A stretch of 45,803 nt of DNA from contig CAZSBE010000011.1 of the NCBI GenBank assembly GCA_964604955.1, positions 1 through 45,803 on the forward strand, given 5' to 3'. The notes below the pieces were generated by a model. That model did no database searches. It had not been told where the DNA came from and was given only the letters and a program-made list of their open reading frames with translations. This document shows, in pieces, positions 1 through 7,681 of this stretch. The translations under genes were made by a program, and so were the position numbers. Origin of the DNA: JALGWA01 sp964604955 (GTDB lineage Bacteria > Arandabacterota > Arandabacteria > Arandabacterales > JALGWA01). The stretch's first letter is position 1, and every line of letters begins with the position of its first letter.

Positions 1-2
1 GC

Positions 3-467
3 ATGATCCGTCCCCAGAGAATGGACCTTCTGGTCGAGAAGTGCGTCGAACTCGGAGCCGACTCAATAGTCCCGCTCTCGACCGAGCGGGCGCTTCAGAG
101 GGATGCCGCAGCTCGCCTCGACCGGTGGAACAAGATCGCGGTTGAGGCCATGAAGCAGTCGCTCAGAGTGTATCTGCCGGAGGTGCTGCCCGCAGCGGCT
201 TTCGGCGAGGCACTCGGCGAGGCCCGGGGCCTGGACCTGGTTCTTCTCGCCCATGAGCAGGAGACCGGGCGGACTCTCGAGCCTGCGCTGCTTAAAGGCG
301 TGCGGAACATCGGCCTTTTCGTTGGGCCCGAGGGCGGGTTCGGCGAGGCCGAAATCGAGGCGCTGAAAGAACTTGGAGCAGGCGTCTTCAGCCTGGGAGG
401 GGCGCGGCTCAAGAGCGAGACAGCTGCCATAGCGGCAGTTGCGCTCATCAGGCTGTTTCTCAGGTGA
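3..467 (+). CDS. rsmE: 16S rRNA m3U1498 methyltransferase RsmE, 5'-truncated
   Basis: This is the C-terminal two thirds of RsmE, the SPOUT-family enzyme that methylates N3 of U1498 in 16S rRNA using S-adenosylmethionine. The reading frame is open to the left edge, so the first Met in view (from RMDLLVEKCVELG) is internal and the true start lies outside the window. The fragment shows the family block for the start of the methyltransferase domain, then the SAM-binding knot signature VGPEGGFGEAEIEAL and the C-terminal block LGGARLKSETAAIAA. The N-terminal PUA-like domain is missing only because of the window edge. It ends 186 bp before rpsU, and a strong promoter lies between, so it belongs to an upstream transcription unit. 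The assignment is firm. Confidence 0.93.
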   Translation: MIRPQRMDLLVEKCVELGADSIVPLSTERALQRDAAARLDRWNKIAVEAMKQSLRVYLPEVLPAAAFGEALGEARGLDLVLLAHEQETGRTLEPALLKGVRNIGLFVGPEGGFGEAEIEALKELGAGVFSLGGARLKSETAAIAAVALIRLFLR

Positions 468-543
468 GCGGCAGGCTGTTTATATTGTAACTATAATTCT
501 ATCAATGAGTTAGCTGCGATTTCATACAAAGTACGTGTAGGGC

Positions 544-572
544 TTGACAGGCTGTAGCCTATCTGCTATATT
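544..572 (+). promoter_or_regulatory. Sigma-70-type promoter of the rpsU-rpoD operon
   Basis: TTGACA at 544-549 and TATATT at 567-572 are separated by exactly 17 bp. Transcription should start near 579, leaving a leader of about 75 nt before rpsU. It lies in the 186-bp AT-richer gap between rsmE and rpsU. No other gene was seen in that gap. Confidence 0.8.
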
Positions 573-653
573 GATACTTGGCGAAAAACACTGTTGAGGA
601 GTGTATTCTTTTTACACGCTCCAATATCGGCTTTGGAGGGGAGGTGGCTTTTT

Positions 654-857
654 TTGGCCAGCATCATCGTGAGGGATAACGAGTCATTTGAGAGTGCCCT
701 CCGGCGATTTAAGAAGGTATGCGAAAGGGAAGGTCTTCTCTCGGAGTATAGAAGACATCAGCACTTCGAGAAACCTAGTGAACGGAAGAAACGGAAAGTT
801 CTTGCCGCGCGGCGCAAGCTTCTTAAGAAGCAATCGCAACGGGCACGATATCGATGA
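654..857 (+). CDS. rpsU: Ribosomal protein bS21
   Basis: Small, basic 30S subunit protein of 67 residues, usual for bS21, involved in translation initiation near the 16S anti-Shine-Dalgarno region. The family start ASIIVRDNESFESALRRFKK and the lysine/arginine-rich tail are both visible. The start is taken as TTG 654. It follows a purine-rich ribosome binding site (GGAGGGGAGG, about 636-645) and matches the family N-terminus. A further in-frame TTG at 594 would add 20 unrelated residues. A run of seven T (649-655) crosses the start codon. The stop overlaps the yqeY start (ATGA), so the two are probably translationally coupled. It is the first gene of a macromolecular-synthesis-type operon. Confidence 0.93.
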   Translation: MASIIVRDNESFESALRRFKKVCEREGLLSEYRRHQHFEKPSERKKRKVLAARRKLLKKQSQRARYR

Positions 858-1309
858 GTCTTGAGGAAAAATTCCAGGAAGACCTGACCTCCGCCATGAA
901 AAGCGGAGATGAGACGGTTGTCAGCGTCCTTCGCCTGCTGCGCACCAGGCTAAAGGAAGCCAGCGTTGCCAAGAGGGGCGAACTCCTGGAAGACGAGATC
1001 TATAAGGCCATCGCTACTGAGATCAAGAAGCGGAAAGAGGCCATCGAGCTTTTCGAGAAGGGCGGCCGGAGCGACCTAGCTGCGAGAGAGCGTAGGGAAA
1101 TCGAAGTCCTTGACGGCTACATGCCTCCCAGTCTTTCCGATGACGAGATAAAGGACCTGGCCGCCAGGGCCGTTGAGGAATCCGGCGCGGGGAGCGTGCG
1201 TGATCTGGGCAAGGTCATGAAAGTCCTTATGCCCCAGGTAGTCAACCGGGCTGACGGCTCCATGGTCCGCAAGGTCGTAAAGGACCTGCTTACGGAAAAG
1301 GAAGTCTGA
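854..1309 (+). CDS. yqeY: GatB/YqeY domain protein
   Basis: A 151-residue stand-alone homologue of the C-terminal tail domain of GatB, the amidotransferase subunit that makes Gln-tRNA(Gln) and Asn-tRNA(Asn). The domain is helical and thought to contact tRNA; the role of the free-standing form is not settled. Recognisable blocks are SVLRLLRTRLKEASVAKRGEL near the N-terminus, KKRKEAIELFEKGGRSDLA in the middle, and LGKVMKVLMP followed by DGSMVRKVV at the end. The start ATG 854 overlaps the rpsU stop codon. This rpsU-yqeY order is common across bacteria and supports both calls. A gap of 94 bp follows before mutS2, without a clear promoter or terminator. Confidence 0.92.
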   Translation: MSLEEKFQEDLTSAMKSGDETVVSVLRLLRTRLKEASVAKRGELLEDEIYKAIATEIKKRKEAIELFEKGGRSDLAARERREIEVLDGYMPPSLSDDEIKDLAARAVEESGAGSVRDLGKVMKVLMPQVVNRADGSMVRKVVKDLLTEKEV

Positions 1310-1403
1310 GCCCTACCATCACTACCACTGTCGTCTGGAAACGCTTTTTTTTCATTCTATTTGGCTGGTTCCTTCTACCCGGGTGCGGTGAGCAGACTCC
1401 ATT

Positions 1404-3764
1404 ATGGAGAAGCATACTCTTCATGTTCTAGAGTTTGACAAGGTCCTGGATCTCGTCGCCCGGTTCGCATCCTCGGACGCGGGCAGGGACCGGGTGCTCA
1501 ATCTCTCCCCCCTGGATTCGAGGGCCGGCGCCCTGTTGCGGCTGGGACAGGTGAGCGAGATGCGGCGCCTCATCGAGTGGGGCAAGACCCCGCCCCTGTC
1601 GGATGCCGTCGACGTGAGACCGGCGCTCAAGCGGTCGGCGATTCCCGGCGCCGTTCTCGACGCAGCATCGATTCTCGACGTGGGGATCGCGGCCAGGGTC
1701 GTGCGGCTCCTCAGGGCGTTCATCCACCAGAACAGGGAAGAGTGTCCGCGGCTGTGGGAACTCGCCTCGGGCCTTACGGAACATCGCGACCTCGAAAAAG
1801 CCATTGACCGCGCGATTGACGAAGACACCAACATAAAAGACGACGCCTCGCCGTCGCTTCGCAGGGTCCGGCAGGAAAAGGCCCGCGTGAGCGCCAGAAT
1901 CTCAAAGGCGCTTTCGAAAATACTGGGGAAAGAGGGCATCGAGACCCATCTGCAGGAGAGCATCATCACCATCCGGAACGGCCGCTACGTGGTTCCGGTG
2001 AAGGCCGGCTCCAGGAGCAAGGTCTCGGGCATCGTCCACGACACCTCACAGAGCGGCGCGACCGTCTTCATCGAGCCTATGCAGACGGTTGAGCTCAACA
2101 ACACGCTTCGGACGCTCGAGCTGGAGGAGAAGAACGAGATCTTGAGAATACTGCGCGAGCTCACGGACGCGGTGCGGGACCGAGCGGCGGATCTCGACGA
2201 CGACATGGCCCGCCTGTGCGACATCGATGCCGCGTATGCCGGGGCGAGGTTCAGCCTCGAGTATGGCTGCCGGGAGCCTTCGGTAAACGAGGAGGGCAGG
2301 ACGGTCATCGCGGGCGGCAGGCACCCCCTGCTCATCCGCCAGGCGAAGGCCGACCCGGATTTCGGTATCGTGCCTCTCGACGTCAGCATAAGCGACGGAC
2401 GGCGCGGTCTCCTGATCACGGGGCCCAACGCAGGCGGAAAGACAGTCGCGCTTAAGACGGTCGGTGTGCTCATTCTGCTTGCCCGCACCGGTTTTCACAT
2501 TCCCTGCGAGGACGGCACCGACATCGACCTGTTCGATAAAATCTACGCCGACATCGGTGACGAGCAGTCCATCGAGCTCAGCCTGAGCACCTTCTCGTCC
2601 AGGATGCAGAACGTGATCAAGATCCTCTCCAACGCCGACGGACGCACGCTGGTGCTTCTGGACGAGGCCGGGGCCGGGACCGATCCGCTGGAGGGGGCGG
2701 CCATCGCCCGCGCCGTCATCGAGGACCTGCTGGAGAAGAACGCCGTGGTTTTCGCGACGACGCATCACACCAGCCTGAAAGTGTTCGCCCACGAGACGGA
2801 ATCAATCGAGAACGCGTCCATGGAATTCGACAGCGAGAGGTTCAGGCCTACCTACAGGCTGATCCAGGGCATCCCCGGGGCGAGCCATGCCTTCGAGATC
2901 GCCTCCAGGCTCGGCGTGGATGAGAACCTCATCCGCCGCGCGAAGGACTACTGCGGGGAGGCGACGGTCGAGCTGGAGGGCCTGACGCGGGAGCTTCTGG
3001 AGAAGATGAAGGGCCTCGAGGAGCGGCAGACCACGGTAGATGCGGGCAGGGAAGAGGTGGAGCGGCTCAGGGCCGAACATGAGAAGTTGCTAGCCGAGAT
3101 CAGGGAACATGACCGCGAGCTCAAGAAGCAGGCCCTTAAGGAGGCCAGGGGCATAGTCGAGGATGCGCGGCGGACGGCCAGGAGGTTCGTCAAGGAACTC
3201 AAGGAGAGCCGCGCGGACGCGGAGGACGTCCGGCGGATCGAAAGCGAGATAAACGAGGAGTCGGCCAAACTGGCGGAGGCCGCCGAGGAGTTGGAGGAGC
3301 CGCGCGCTCCGCTCGCCGGGGTCCGCGTGGGCGGGCGGGCCTTCGTAAAGCCCCTGGCGAGCGACGGGGTGATCCTGTCGCTTCCCGACTCCAGGGGCCG
3401 GGTGGAGGTGCTCGTGGGGTCGCTCAGGGCCGAGATCGACCTTAAGGACCTGTTCGAGGCCGAGACCAGGGAAGTGAAGCGGGCGGCCCAGCCGGTGGTG
3501 TATGAACCCAGAGATGTGCCCTCGGAGATCAGCGTCCGCGGCATGACCGCCGAGGACGCGTGGGAGGAAGTGGACAAGTACCTTGACGGGGCACTGCTAT
3601 GCGGGTATCCGAGCGTCAGGATAATACACGGCAAGGGACGGGGCATACTGAGCAAGCGGATCCGGGAGATGCTCTCGGCCCACCCCCGGGTGAGGTCTTT
3701 CAGATTCGGTGACTACTATGAAGGCGGTACGGGTGTCACAGTCGTCGAGCTCAAGACGGATTAG
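1404..3764 (+). CDS. mutS2: MutS2 ATPase/endonuclease with Smr domain
   Basis: A 786-residue MutS2, the MutS-family protein that lacks mismatch-recognition domains and acts on recombination intermediates or, in some bacteria, on collided ribosomes. The N-terminal half is the core/lever region. The ATPase carries the Walker A motif GPNAGGKT (about residues 340-347), then DEAGAGTDPLEGAAIA (Walker B/signature) and FATTHHTSLK. A charged coiled coil follows (about 515-630). The C-terminal Smr nuclease domain (about 705-786) keeps the HGKGRGILS block. Its usual LDLRG motif is changed to ISVRGM, so nuclease activity cannot be assumed. Length is typical. The ATG start has only a weak ribosome binding site. 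It lies between yqeY and dnaG, an insertion into the classical rpsU-dnaG-rpoD order. Confidence 0.95.
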   Translation: MEKHTLHVLEFDKVLDLVARFASSDAGRDRVLNLSPLDSRAGALLRLGQVSEMRRLIEWGKTPPLSDAVDVRPALKRSAIPGAVLDAASILDVGIAARVVRLLRAFIHQNREECPRLWELASGLTEHRDLEKAIDRAIDEDTNIKDDASPSLRRVRQEKARVSARISKALSKILGKEGIETHLQESIITIRNGRYVVPVKAGSRSKVSGIVHDTSQSGATVFIEPMQTVELNNTLRTLELEEKNEILRILRELTDAVRDRAADLDDDMARLCDIDAAYAGARFSLEYGCREPSVNEEGRTVIAGGRHPLLIRQAKADPDFGIVPLDVSISDGRRGLLITGPNAGGKTVALKTVGVLILLARTGFHIPCEDGTDIDLFDKIYADIGDEQSIELSLSTFSSRMQNVIKILSNADGRTLVLLDEAGAGTDPLEGAAIARAVIEDLLEKNAVVFATTHHTSLKVFAHETESIENASMEFDSERFRPTYRLIQGIPGASHAFEIASRLGVDENLIRRAKDYCGEATVELEGLTRELLEKMKGLEERQTTVDAGREEVERLRAEHEKLLAEIREHDRELKKQALKEARGIVEDARRTARRFVKELKESRADAEDVRRIESEINEESAKLAEAAEELEEPRAPLAGVRVGGRAFVKPLASDGVILSLPDSRGRVEVLVGSLRAEIDLKDLFEAETREVKRAAQPVVYEPRDVPSEISVRGMTAEDAWEEVDKYLDGALLCGYPSVRIIHGKGRGILSKRIREMLSAHPRVRSFRFGDYYEGGTGVTVVELKTD

Positions 3765-3796
3765 ACAATAGGGGCAGAGCAGGGGAGGAGAACCGG

Positions 3797-5533
3797 TTGC
3801 CAGGCAGAACCTCCGACAGCGTGATCGAGCAGGTAAGGGAAGCCGCCGACATTGTAGAAGTCGTGCAGGGCTACTTTCCCCTGACCAAAGCGGGCAAGGA
3901 CTTCAGGGCGCGCTGCCCGTTTCACGAGGACAAGGACCCGTCTTTCTACGTGGTGCCCGACAAGCAGATCTACCATTGCTTCGGCTGCGGAGCCGGCGGA
4001 AACGTCTTCAACTTCCTGATGCAGTACGAGAATCTGACCTTCGGCGACGCCCTGGAAATGCTCGCCAAGCGCTACGGCATAGACCTTCCAAGGCGGGGCG
4101 GGCGGGACTCCTCCGAAGCCGAGCTGACATACAGGATAAACGCGCTTGCCACCAAGGTCTATCGCGCGGCGCTCCTCAACACCAAGGAGGGCCTGGAGGC
4201 TCGTGACTACCTGCGCTCGCGCGGCATTCCCGAGGACATCGAGAAGGACTTTCTCATCGGCTACTGCCCCTCGGACGGGAGGCTCCTGGTGGGCCAGGCG
4301 CAGAAGAGGGGCCTCGACACCCGGAAGCTCGTCGACCTGGGGCTCGCCTCGTCCTGGGAAAGCGGCGTCAGAGATCGATTCCACAAGCGGCTGATTTTCC
4401 CCATACCCAACCCGACGGGCAAGAGAATACTCGCGTTCGGTGCAAGGGTGCTGGATGATTCGCAGCCCAAGTATATCAACTCGCCGGAGACGGTCATTTT
4501 CAAGAAGGGCAGGACCCTCTTCGGGCTTCACCGGGCCCGGCGCGAAATCGGGGCTGCGGGCATGGCCATTGTCGTGGAGGGCTACCTCGACGTCGTTGCG
4601 ATGCACATGCAGGGAATGGGAAACACGGTCGCCTCGCTGGGGACGGCCTTCACCGTGGGACATGCCAAGAACCTCAGGAGGTTCTGCCCGGAGGTCGTTT
4701 TCATGTACGACGGCGACCAGGCCGGCAAGATAGCGACCTTGAGGGGCTGCGCCTCGGCTGCCGAGGCCGGGCTCAAGGTGCGCATCGTGAGGCTCCCAGC
4801 CGGGGAGGACCCCGACTCCTTTGTCAGAGAGCACGGGGCCGATGAAGTCAGGAACCTGGTCGAAGAGGGGGCACATTACGTTGATTTCATATTCTCCGAG
4901 ACTTCGGCCCGCGAGAAGGAGGAGGCCATAAAGCTGGCCCTGGGCATAATGAGCAGAATCGCGGACCCCACGAGGCGCTCAATCGACATGCGGCTGCTCT
5001 ACGAGCGGACCGGCATACCGGAGCACAAGCTCGAGGGGACCCTCAGGAGGATGCCCGCCGGCGGCAGGCGTGACGGGCCGTCCGAGAAAGAAGGGCAAGC
5101 GCCTTGCGATAGAATCGAGAAATCCTTAGTATCTATACTGGTGGGGATGCCGCAGCATGCCGGGAGGGTATTCGAGAAGATCTCCCCGGCCGACTTCGTT
5201 GACGCGAGGGCCAGAGCCATAGCCGAGTTGATATTGGACCGGAAATCGCGAGAATTATCCTTCGACGCCAGTGCGCTTCATACGGTTATCGAAGATGAAC
5301 CCACCAGACGGCTGCTCGCCGAGTGCACCCTCGAATTCGATGACGACGTCAACGCCGAGAAGATGGTGTCCGACCACGTCAACTTCATCCTGAAAAAAAA
5401 GATCGGAACACAAATAGACGAATTGCGTCAGCAGATCCAGTTGGCCGAGAAGGAGGGTGATGCCAAACGCTTGAGTACCCTGCTTTCAGAGCGGCAGGGC
5501 CTGGCAGAGAAGTTGAGAACGCTTTCCACCTGA
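3797..5533 (+). CDS. dnaG: DNA primase DnaG
   Basis: A 578-residue primase that lays RNA primers for replication. The CHC2 zinc finger is complete: C40, H43, C61 and C64 within CPFHEDKDPSF and YHCFGCGAGG. The catalytic core has the TOPRIM acidic residues in VVEGYLDVVAM and MYDGDQAGK. The C-terminal part (about 430-578) is the helicase-binding-type helical region and ends in a charged coiled coil. The start is TTG 3797, preceded by a strong site (GGGGAGGAG, 3782-3790); no ATG fits the family N-terminus. It lies 32 bp after mutS2 and 44 bp before rpoD, the conserved primase-sigma neighbourhood. Confidence 0.96.
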   Translation: MPGRTSDSVIEQVREAADIVEVVQGYFPLTKAGKDFRARCPFHEDKDPSFYVVPDKQIYHCFGCGAGGNVFNFLMQYENLTFGDALEMLAKRYGIDLPRRGGRDSSEAELTYRINALATKVYRAALLNTKEGLEARDYLRSRGIPEDIEKDFLIGYCPSDGRLLVGQAQKRGLDTRKLVDLGLASSWESGVRDRFHKRLIFPIPNPTGKRILAFGARVLDDSQPKYINSPETVIFKKGRTLFGLHRARREIGAAGMAIVVEGYLDVVAMHMQGMGNTVASLGTAFTVGHAKNLRRFCPEVVFMYDGDQAGKIATLRGCASAAEAGLKVRIVRLPAGEDPDSFVREHGADEVRNLVEEGAHYVDFIFSETSAREKEEAIKLALGIMSRIADPTRRSIDMRLLYERTGIPEHKLEGTLRRMPAGGRRDGPSEKEGQAPCDRIEKSLVSILVGMPQHAGRVFEKISPADFVDARARAIAELILDRKSRELSFDASALHTVIEDEPTRRLLAECTLEFDDDVNAEKMVSDHVNFILKKKIGTQIDELRQQIQLAEKEGDAKRLSTLLSERQGLAEKLRTLST

Positions 5534-5577
5534 CCTTGTAGCGCCGGGTCCCCTCAAGGGAAGGAGAAGGGAGAGAC

Positions 5578-7323
5578 ATGAAGTCTGGGTTGCGTGCACA
5601 AGTGGTGCGAAAACTCAAGGAACAGGGCATCAAGCAGGGATTCATCACGATCGACCAGATCAATGAATTCCTGGGCGACGAGGCCACTGTGGAGGATATG
5701 GACGAAGTCCATATCATGTTCAACAAGATGAAACTCGACGTCGTCGACTCTCCAGAAGAGGCGCTGGCGAAGCGCAAGAAGAAAGACAAGGAGAAGGCCC
5801 GGCGGCGCGAGGCCCAGATGGCTTCCCAGAGTATGCGGTACGACGATCCGATTCGCATGTACTTAAGGGAGATGGGCAAGGTCCCGCTCCTGGACAGGGA
5901 AGGCGAGATCAATCTGGCGAGGCAGATCGAGGACGGCCAGGCTATGATCGAAGACGCCGTTTTCAACTGCCCCACTTCCTTCAAGGACCTGTTCTCTCTG
6001 GGATCCAAGCTCGAGAAAGGCAAGATCAGGATCGAGGACTTCCTGCAGGTCGACGTGGGCGCATGGGGCCCGCTCTACACGGGCAGGCGCGAAAGGCAGA
6101 GGGCGTTACGCTCGATCAAGAGGATTGCAAGAGTCCAGGTTGAGATCGAGAAACTCAATAAGCAGCTCAGGGCCAAGTCGGGTAAGAACCGCGAGAAGGC
6201 CGTCGTCGCGCAGCTTGCGAAGCACAGGAAGAAGATGTCCAAGGAGCTGGCGGATCTCAGGCTTCACCGGCAGCAGATCGCGAGGCTCACCGAGCGCCCC
6301 AAGAACCTGTCGGCCAGGATCGGCGAGAGCCAGAAAGAGATCCGCGATGTCGAGGCCGAGGCCGGCTACCTGGTGCCGGACATCATGACCTTCGCGCGCG
6401 AGTGCGCCAGGGGCCCGAGCCGGGTCCGCAAGGTCAGGAAAGAGACCGGCCGCGGCAAGGCCGAGTGGCAGGCTTATGAAAGGCGCATAAAGAACGCGAA
6501 GAGGAAGATCAGAAGAGTAGAAGTCGAAGCCAGGATGACCACCGCCGATCTCTCCCGGCTCGTCGGCATGATAGAAGAGGGCGAGCGGCTGGTCATCGAC
6601 GGCAAGAAGAGAATGATCGAGGCCAATGTCAGGCTCGTGATCTCGATAGCCAAGCGCTACGTCAACAGGGGCCTGGAGTTCCTCGACCTCATACAGGAAG
6701 GCAACAGCGGGCTCATGCGGGCGGTGGAGAAGTTCGACTACAAGAAGGGCTACAAATTCTCCACCTACGCCACCTGGTGGATCCGGCAGGCGATCACGAG
6801 AGCGATTGCGGACCAGGCCAGGACCATCAGGGTCCCGGTGCACATGATCGAGGCCATCAACAAAGTCATACGCGCGTCGAGAAGGCTGGTTCAGGAGTAT
6901 GGGCGCGAGCCCTCGCCGGAGGAAATCGCCAAGACGCTCGACCTTCCGGCCGACAAGGTGAAGAGCGTGCTCAAGGCCGCCCAGGAGCCGATATCCCTGG
7001 ACAGGCCCATCGGGGAGGACGAGGACAGCAACCTGGGCGATTTCATAGAGGACACCAAGGTGGTTTCGCCCGCGCAGTCGGCTGCCTTCGTCATGCTTCA
7101 GGAGCAGATGAGCAACGTGCTCTCCACCCTTACGAGGCGGGAGGAGAAGGTAATCAGGCTCCGGTTCGGCCTCGGTGACGGGTGTCCGAGAACGCTGGAG
7201 GAGGTCGGGAGCATCTTCAACGTGACGAGGGAGAGGGTGCGCCAGATCGAGGCCAAGGCCTTGAGAAAGCTCAAGCATCCCTCGAGGGCGAGGAAACTCA
7301 CGGGTTACATCGAGCCTCAGTAG
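5578..7323 (+). CDS. rpoD: Primary RNA polymerase sigma factor RpoD (sigma-70)
   Basis: A 581-residue housekeeping sigma factor. Region 1.1 is at about 1-80. Region 1.2 is PIRMYLREMGKVPLLDREGE (about 92-111). A non-conserved, highly charged helical insert follows (about 150-330). Region 2 contains NVRLVISIAKRYVNRG and FSTYATWWIRQAITRAI, which bind core enzyme and the -10 element. Region 3 follows, and region 4 ends with the helix-turn-helix VTRERVRQIEAKALRKLKH that reads the -35 element. The promoters seen in this window (TTGACA with TATAAT-like hexamers, 16-17 bp spacing) fit this factor. The site GGAGAAGGGAGA precedes the ATG. It is the last gene of the rpsU operon; a tRNA promoter begins 7 bp after its stop. 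Confidence 0.97.
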   Translation: MKSGLRAQVVRKLKEQGIKQGFITIDQINEFLGDEATVEDMDEVHIMFNKMKLDVVDSPEEALAKRKKKDKEKARRREAQMASQSMRYDDPIRMYLREMGKVPLLDREGEINLARQIEDGQAMIEDAVFNCPTSFKDLFSLGSKLEKGKIRIEDFLQVDVGAWGPLYTGRRERQRALRSIKRIARVQVEIEKLNKQLRAKSGKNREKAVVAQLAKHRKKMSKELADLRLHRQQIARLTERPKNLSARIGESQKEIRDVEAEAGYLVPDIMTFARECARGPSRVRKVRKETGRGKAEWQAYERRIKNAKRKIRRVEVEARMTTADLSRLVGMIEEGERLVIDGKKRMIEANVRLVISIAKRYVNRGLEFLDLIQEGNSGLMRAVEKFDYKKGYKFSTYATWWIRQAITRAIADQARTIRVPVHMIEAINKVIRASRRLVQEYGREPSPEEIAKTLDLPADKVKSVLKAAQEPISLDRPIGEDEDSNLGDFIEDTKVVSPAQSAAFVMLQEQMSNVLSTLTRREEKVIRLRFGLGDGCPRTLEEVGSIFNVTRERVRQIEAKALRKLKHPSRARKLTGYIEPQ

Positions 7324-7330
7324 TTTTCGC

Positions 7331-7358
7331 TTGACGGTGCTATGGAGCATCATATAGT
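7331..7358 (+). promoter_or_regulatory. Promoter of the tRNA pair
   Basis: TTGACG (7331-7336) and TATAGT (7353-7358) are spaced by 16 bp. The predicted transcription start is near 7365, about five bases before the first mature tRNA base. This spacing is typical of stable-RNA promoters. Confidence 0.65.
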
Positions 7359-7369
7359 TATTCTCTTAC

Positions 7370-7446
7370 GGGCCCATAGCTCAGTTGGTCAGAGCGCCCG
7401 GCTCATAACCGGAAGGTCCTAGGTTCGAAACCTAGTGGGCCCACCA
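7370..7446 (+). tRNA. tRNA with anticodon CAU (probably Ile2, possibly elongator Met)
   Basis: A complete cloverleaf of 77 nt with encoded CCA. The acceptor stem is GGGCCCA/TGGGCCC, the D stem GCTC/GAGC, the anticodon loop CTCATAA with CAT at 7404-7406, and the T stem CTAGG/CCTAG around TTCGAAA. The D arm shows that it is not the initiator. The GGGCCCA acceptor resembles isoleucine tRNAs, so the C may be modified to lysidine to read AUA; elongator methionine cannot be excluded by eye. The outermost anticodon-stem pair is a C-A mismatch (7397/7413). Confidence 0.9.
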
Positions 7447-7473
7447 TTTTTTGCTTTTGTGACTCTTTGACTA

Positions 7474-7550
7474 GGGCGATTAGCTCAGTGGTTTAGAGCG
7501 CCCGCCTCACACGCGGGAGGTCACTGGTTCAAGTCCAGTATCGCCCACCA
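7474..7550 (+). tRNA. tRNA-Val (CAC)
   Basis: A complete 77-nt cloverleaf with encoded CCA. The acceptor is GGGCGAT/ATCGCCC, the D stem GCTC/GAGC, the anticodon stem CCCGC/GCGGG with loop CTCACAC (CAC at 7508-7510, valine GUG), and the T stem ACTGG/CCAGT with loop TTCAAGT. It lies 27 bp after the CAU tRNA and is probably processed from the same transcript. Confidence 0.94.
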
Positions 7551-7628
7551 TACACGCACGGCGGCGGGGGAAGCACTGGTGAGGAAAAGAAAACTCTGTC
7601 ATTACCCTGAACCGGGGATCGATGCTCC

Positions 7629-7660
7629 AGGCGTGTGCCGGTGAACGGTACACGCCTTTT
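7629..7660 (+). terminator. Rho-independent terminator after the tRNA genes
   Basis: AGGCGTGT (7629-7636) pairs with ACACGCCT (7650-7657). Inner pairs G-T and CCG/CGG lie around the five-base loop GTGAA, and a T-rich tail follows from 7657. It lies 79 bp after tRNA-Val and just before the Nif3-like gene. Confidence 0.75.
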
Positions 7661-7681
7661 CTGCTTTAGGGGGGGTGCGTT

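Noticed and set aside
598..622. Imperfect hairpin in the rpsU leader (GGAGTGTA with TACACGCTCC)
   Set aside because: Eight pairs with a two-base bulge and a seven-base loop is weak. Without comparative support it could be chance.
6106..7353. Long reverse-strand open frame (415 codons) opposite rpoD
   Set aside because: It is a shadow of a GC-rich gene. The translation is low-complexity (Arg/Leu/Gly/Pro) with no domain, and rpoD is certain on the other strand.
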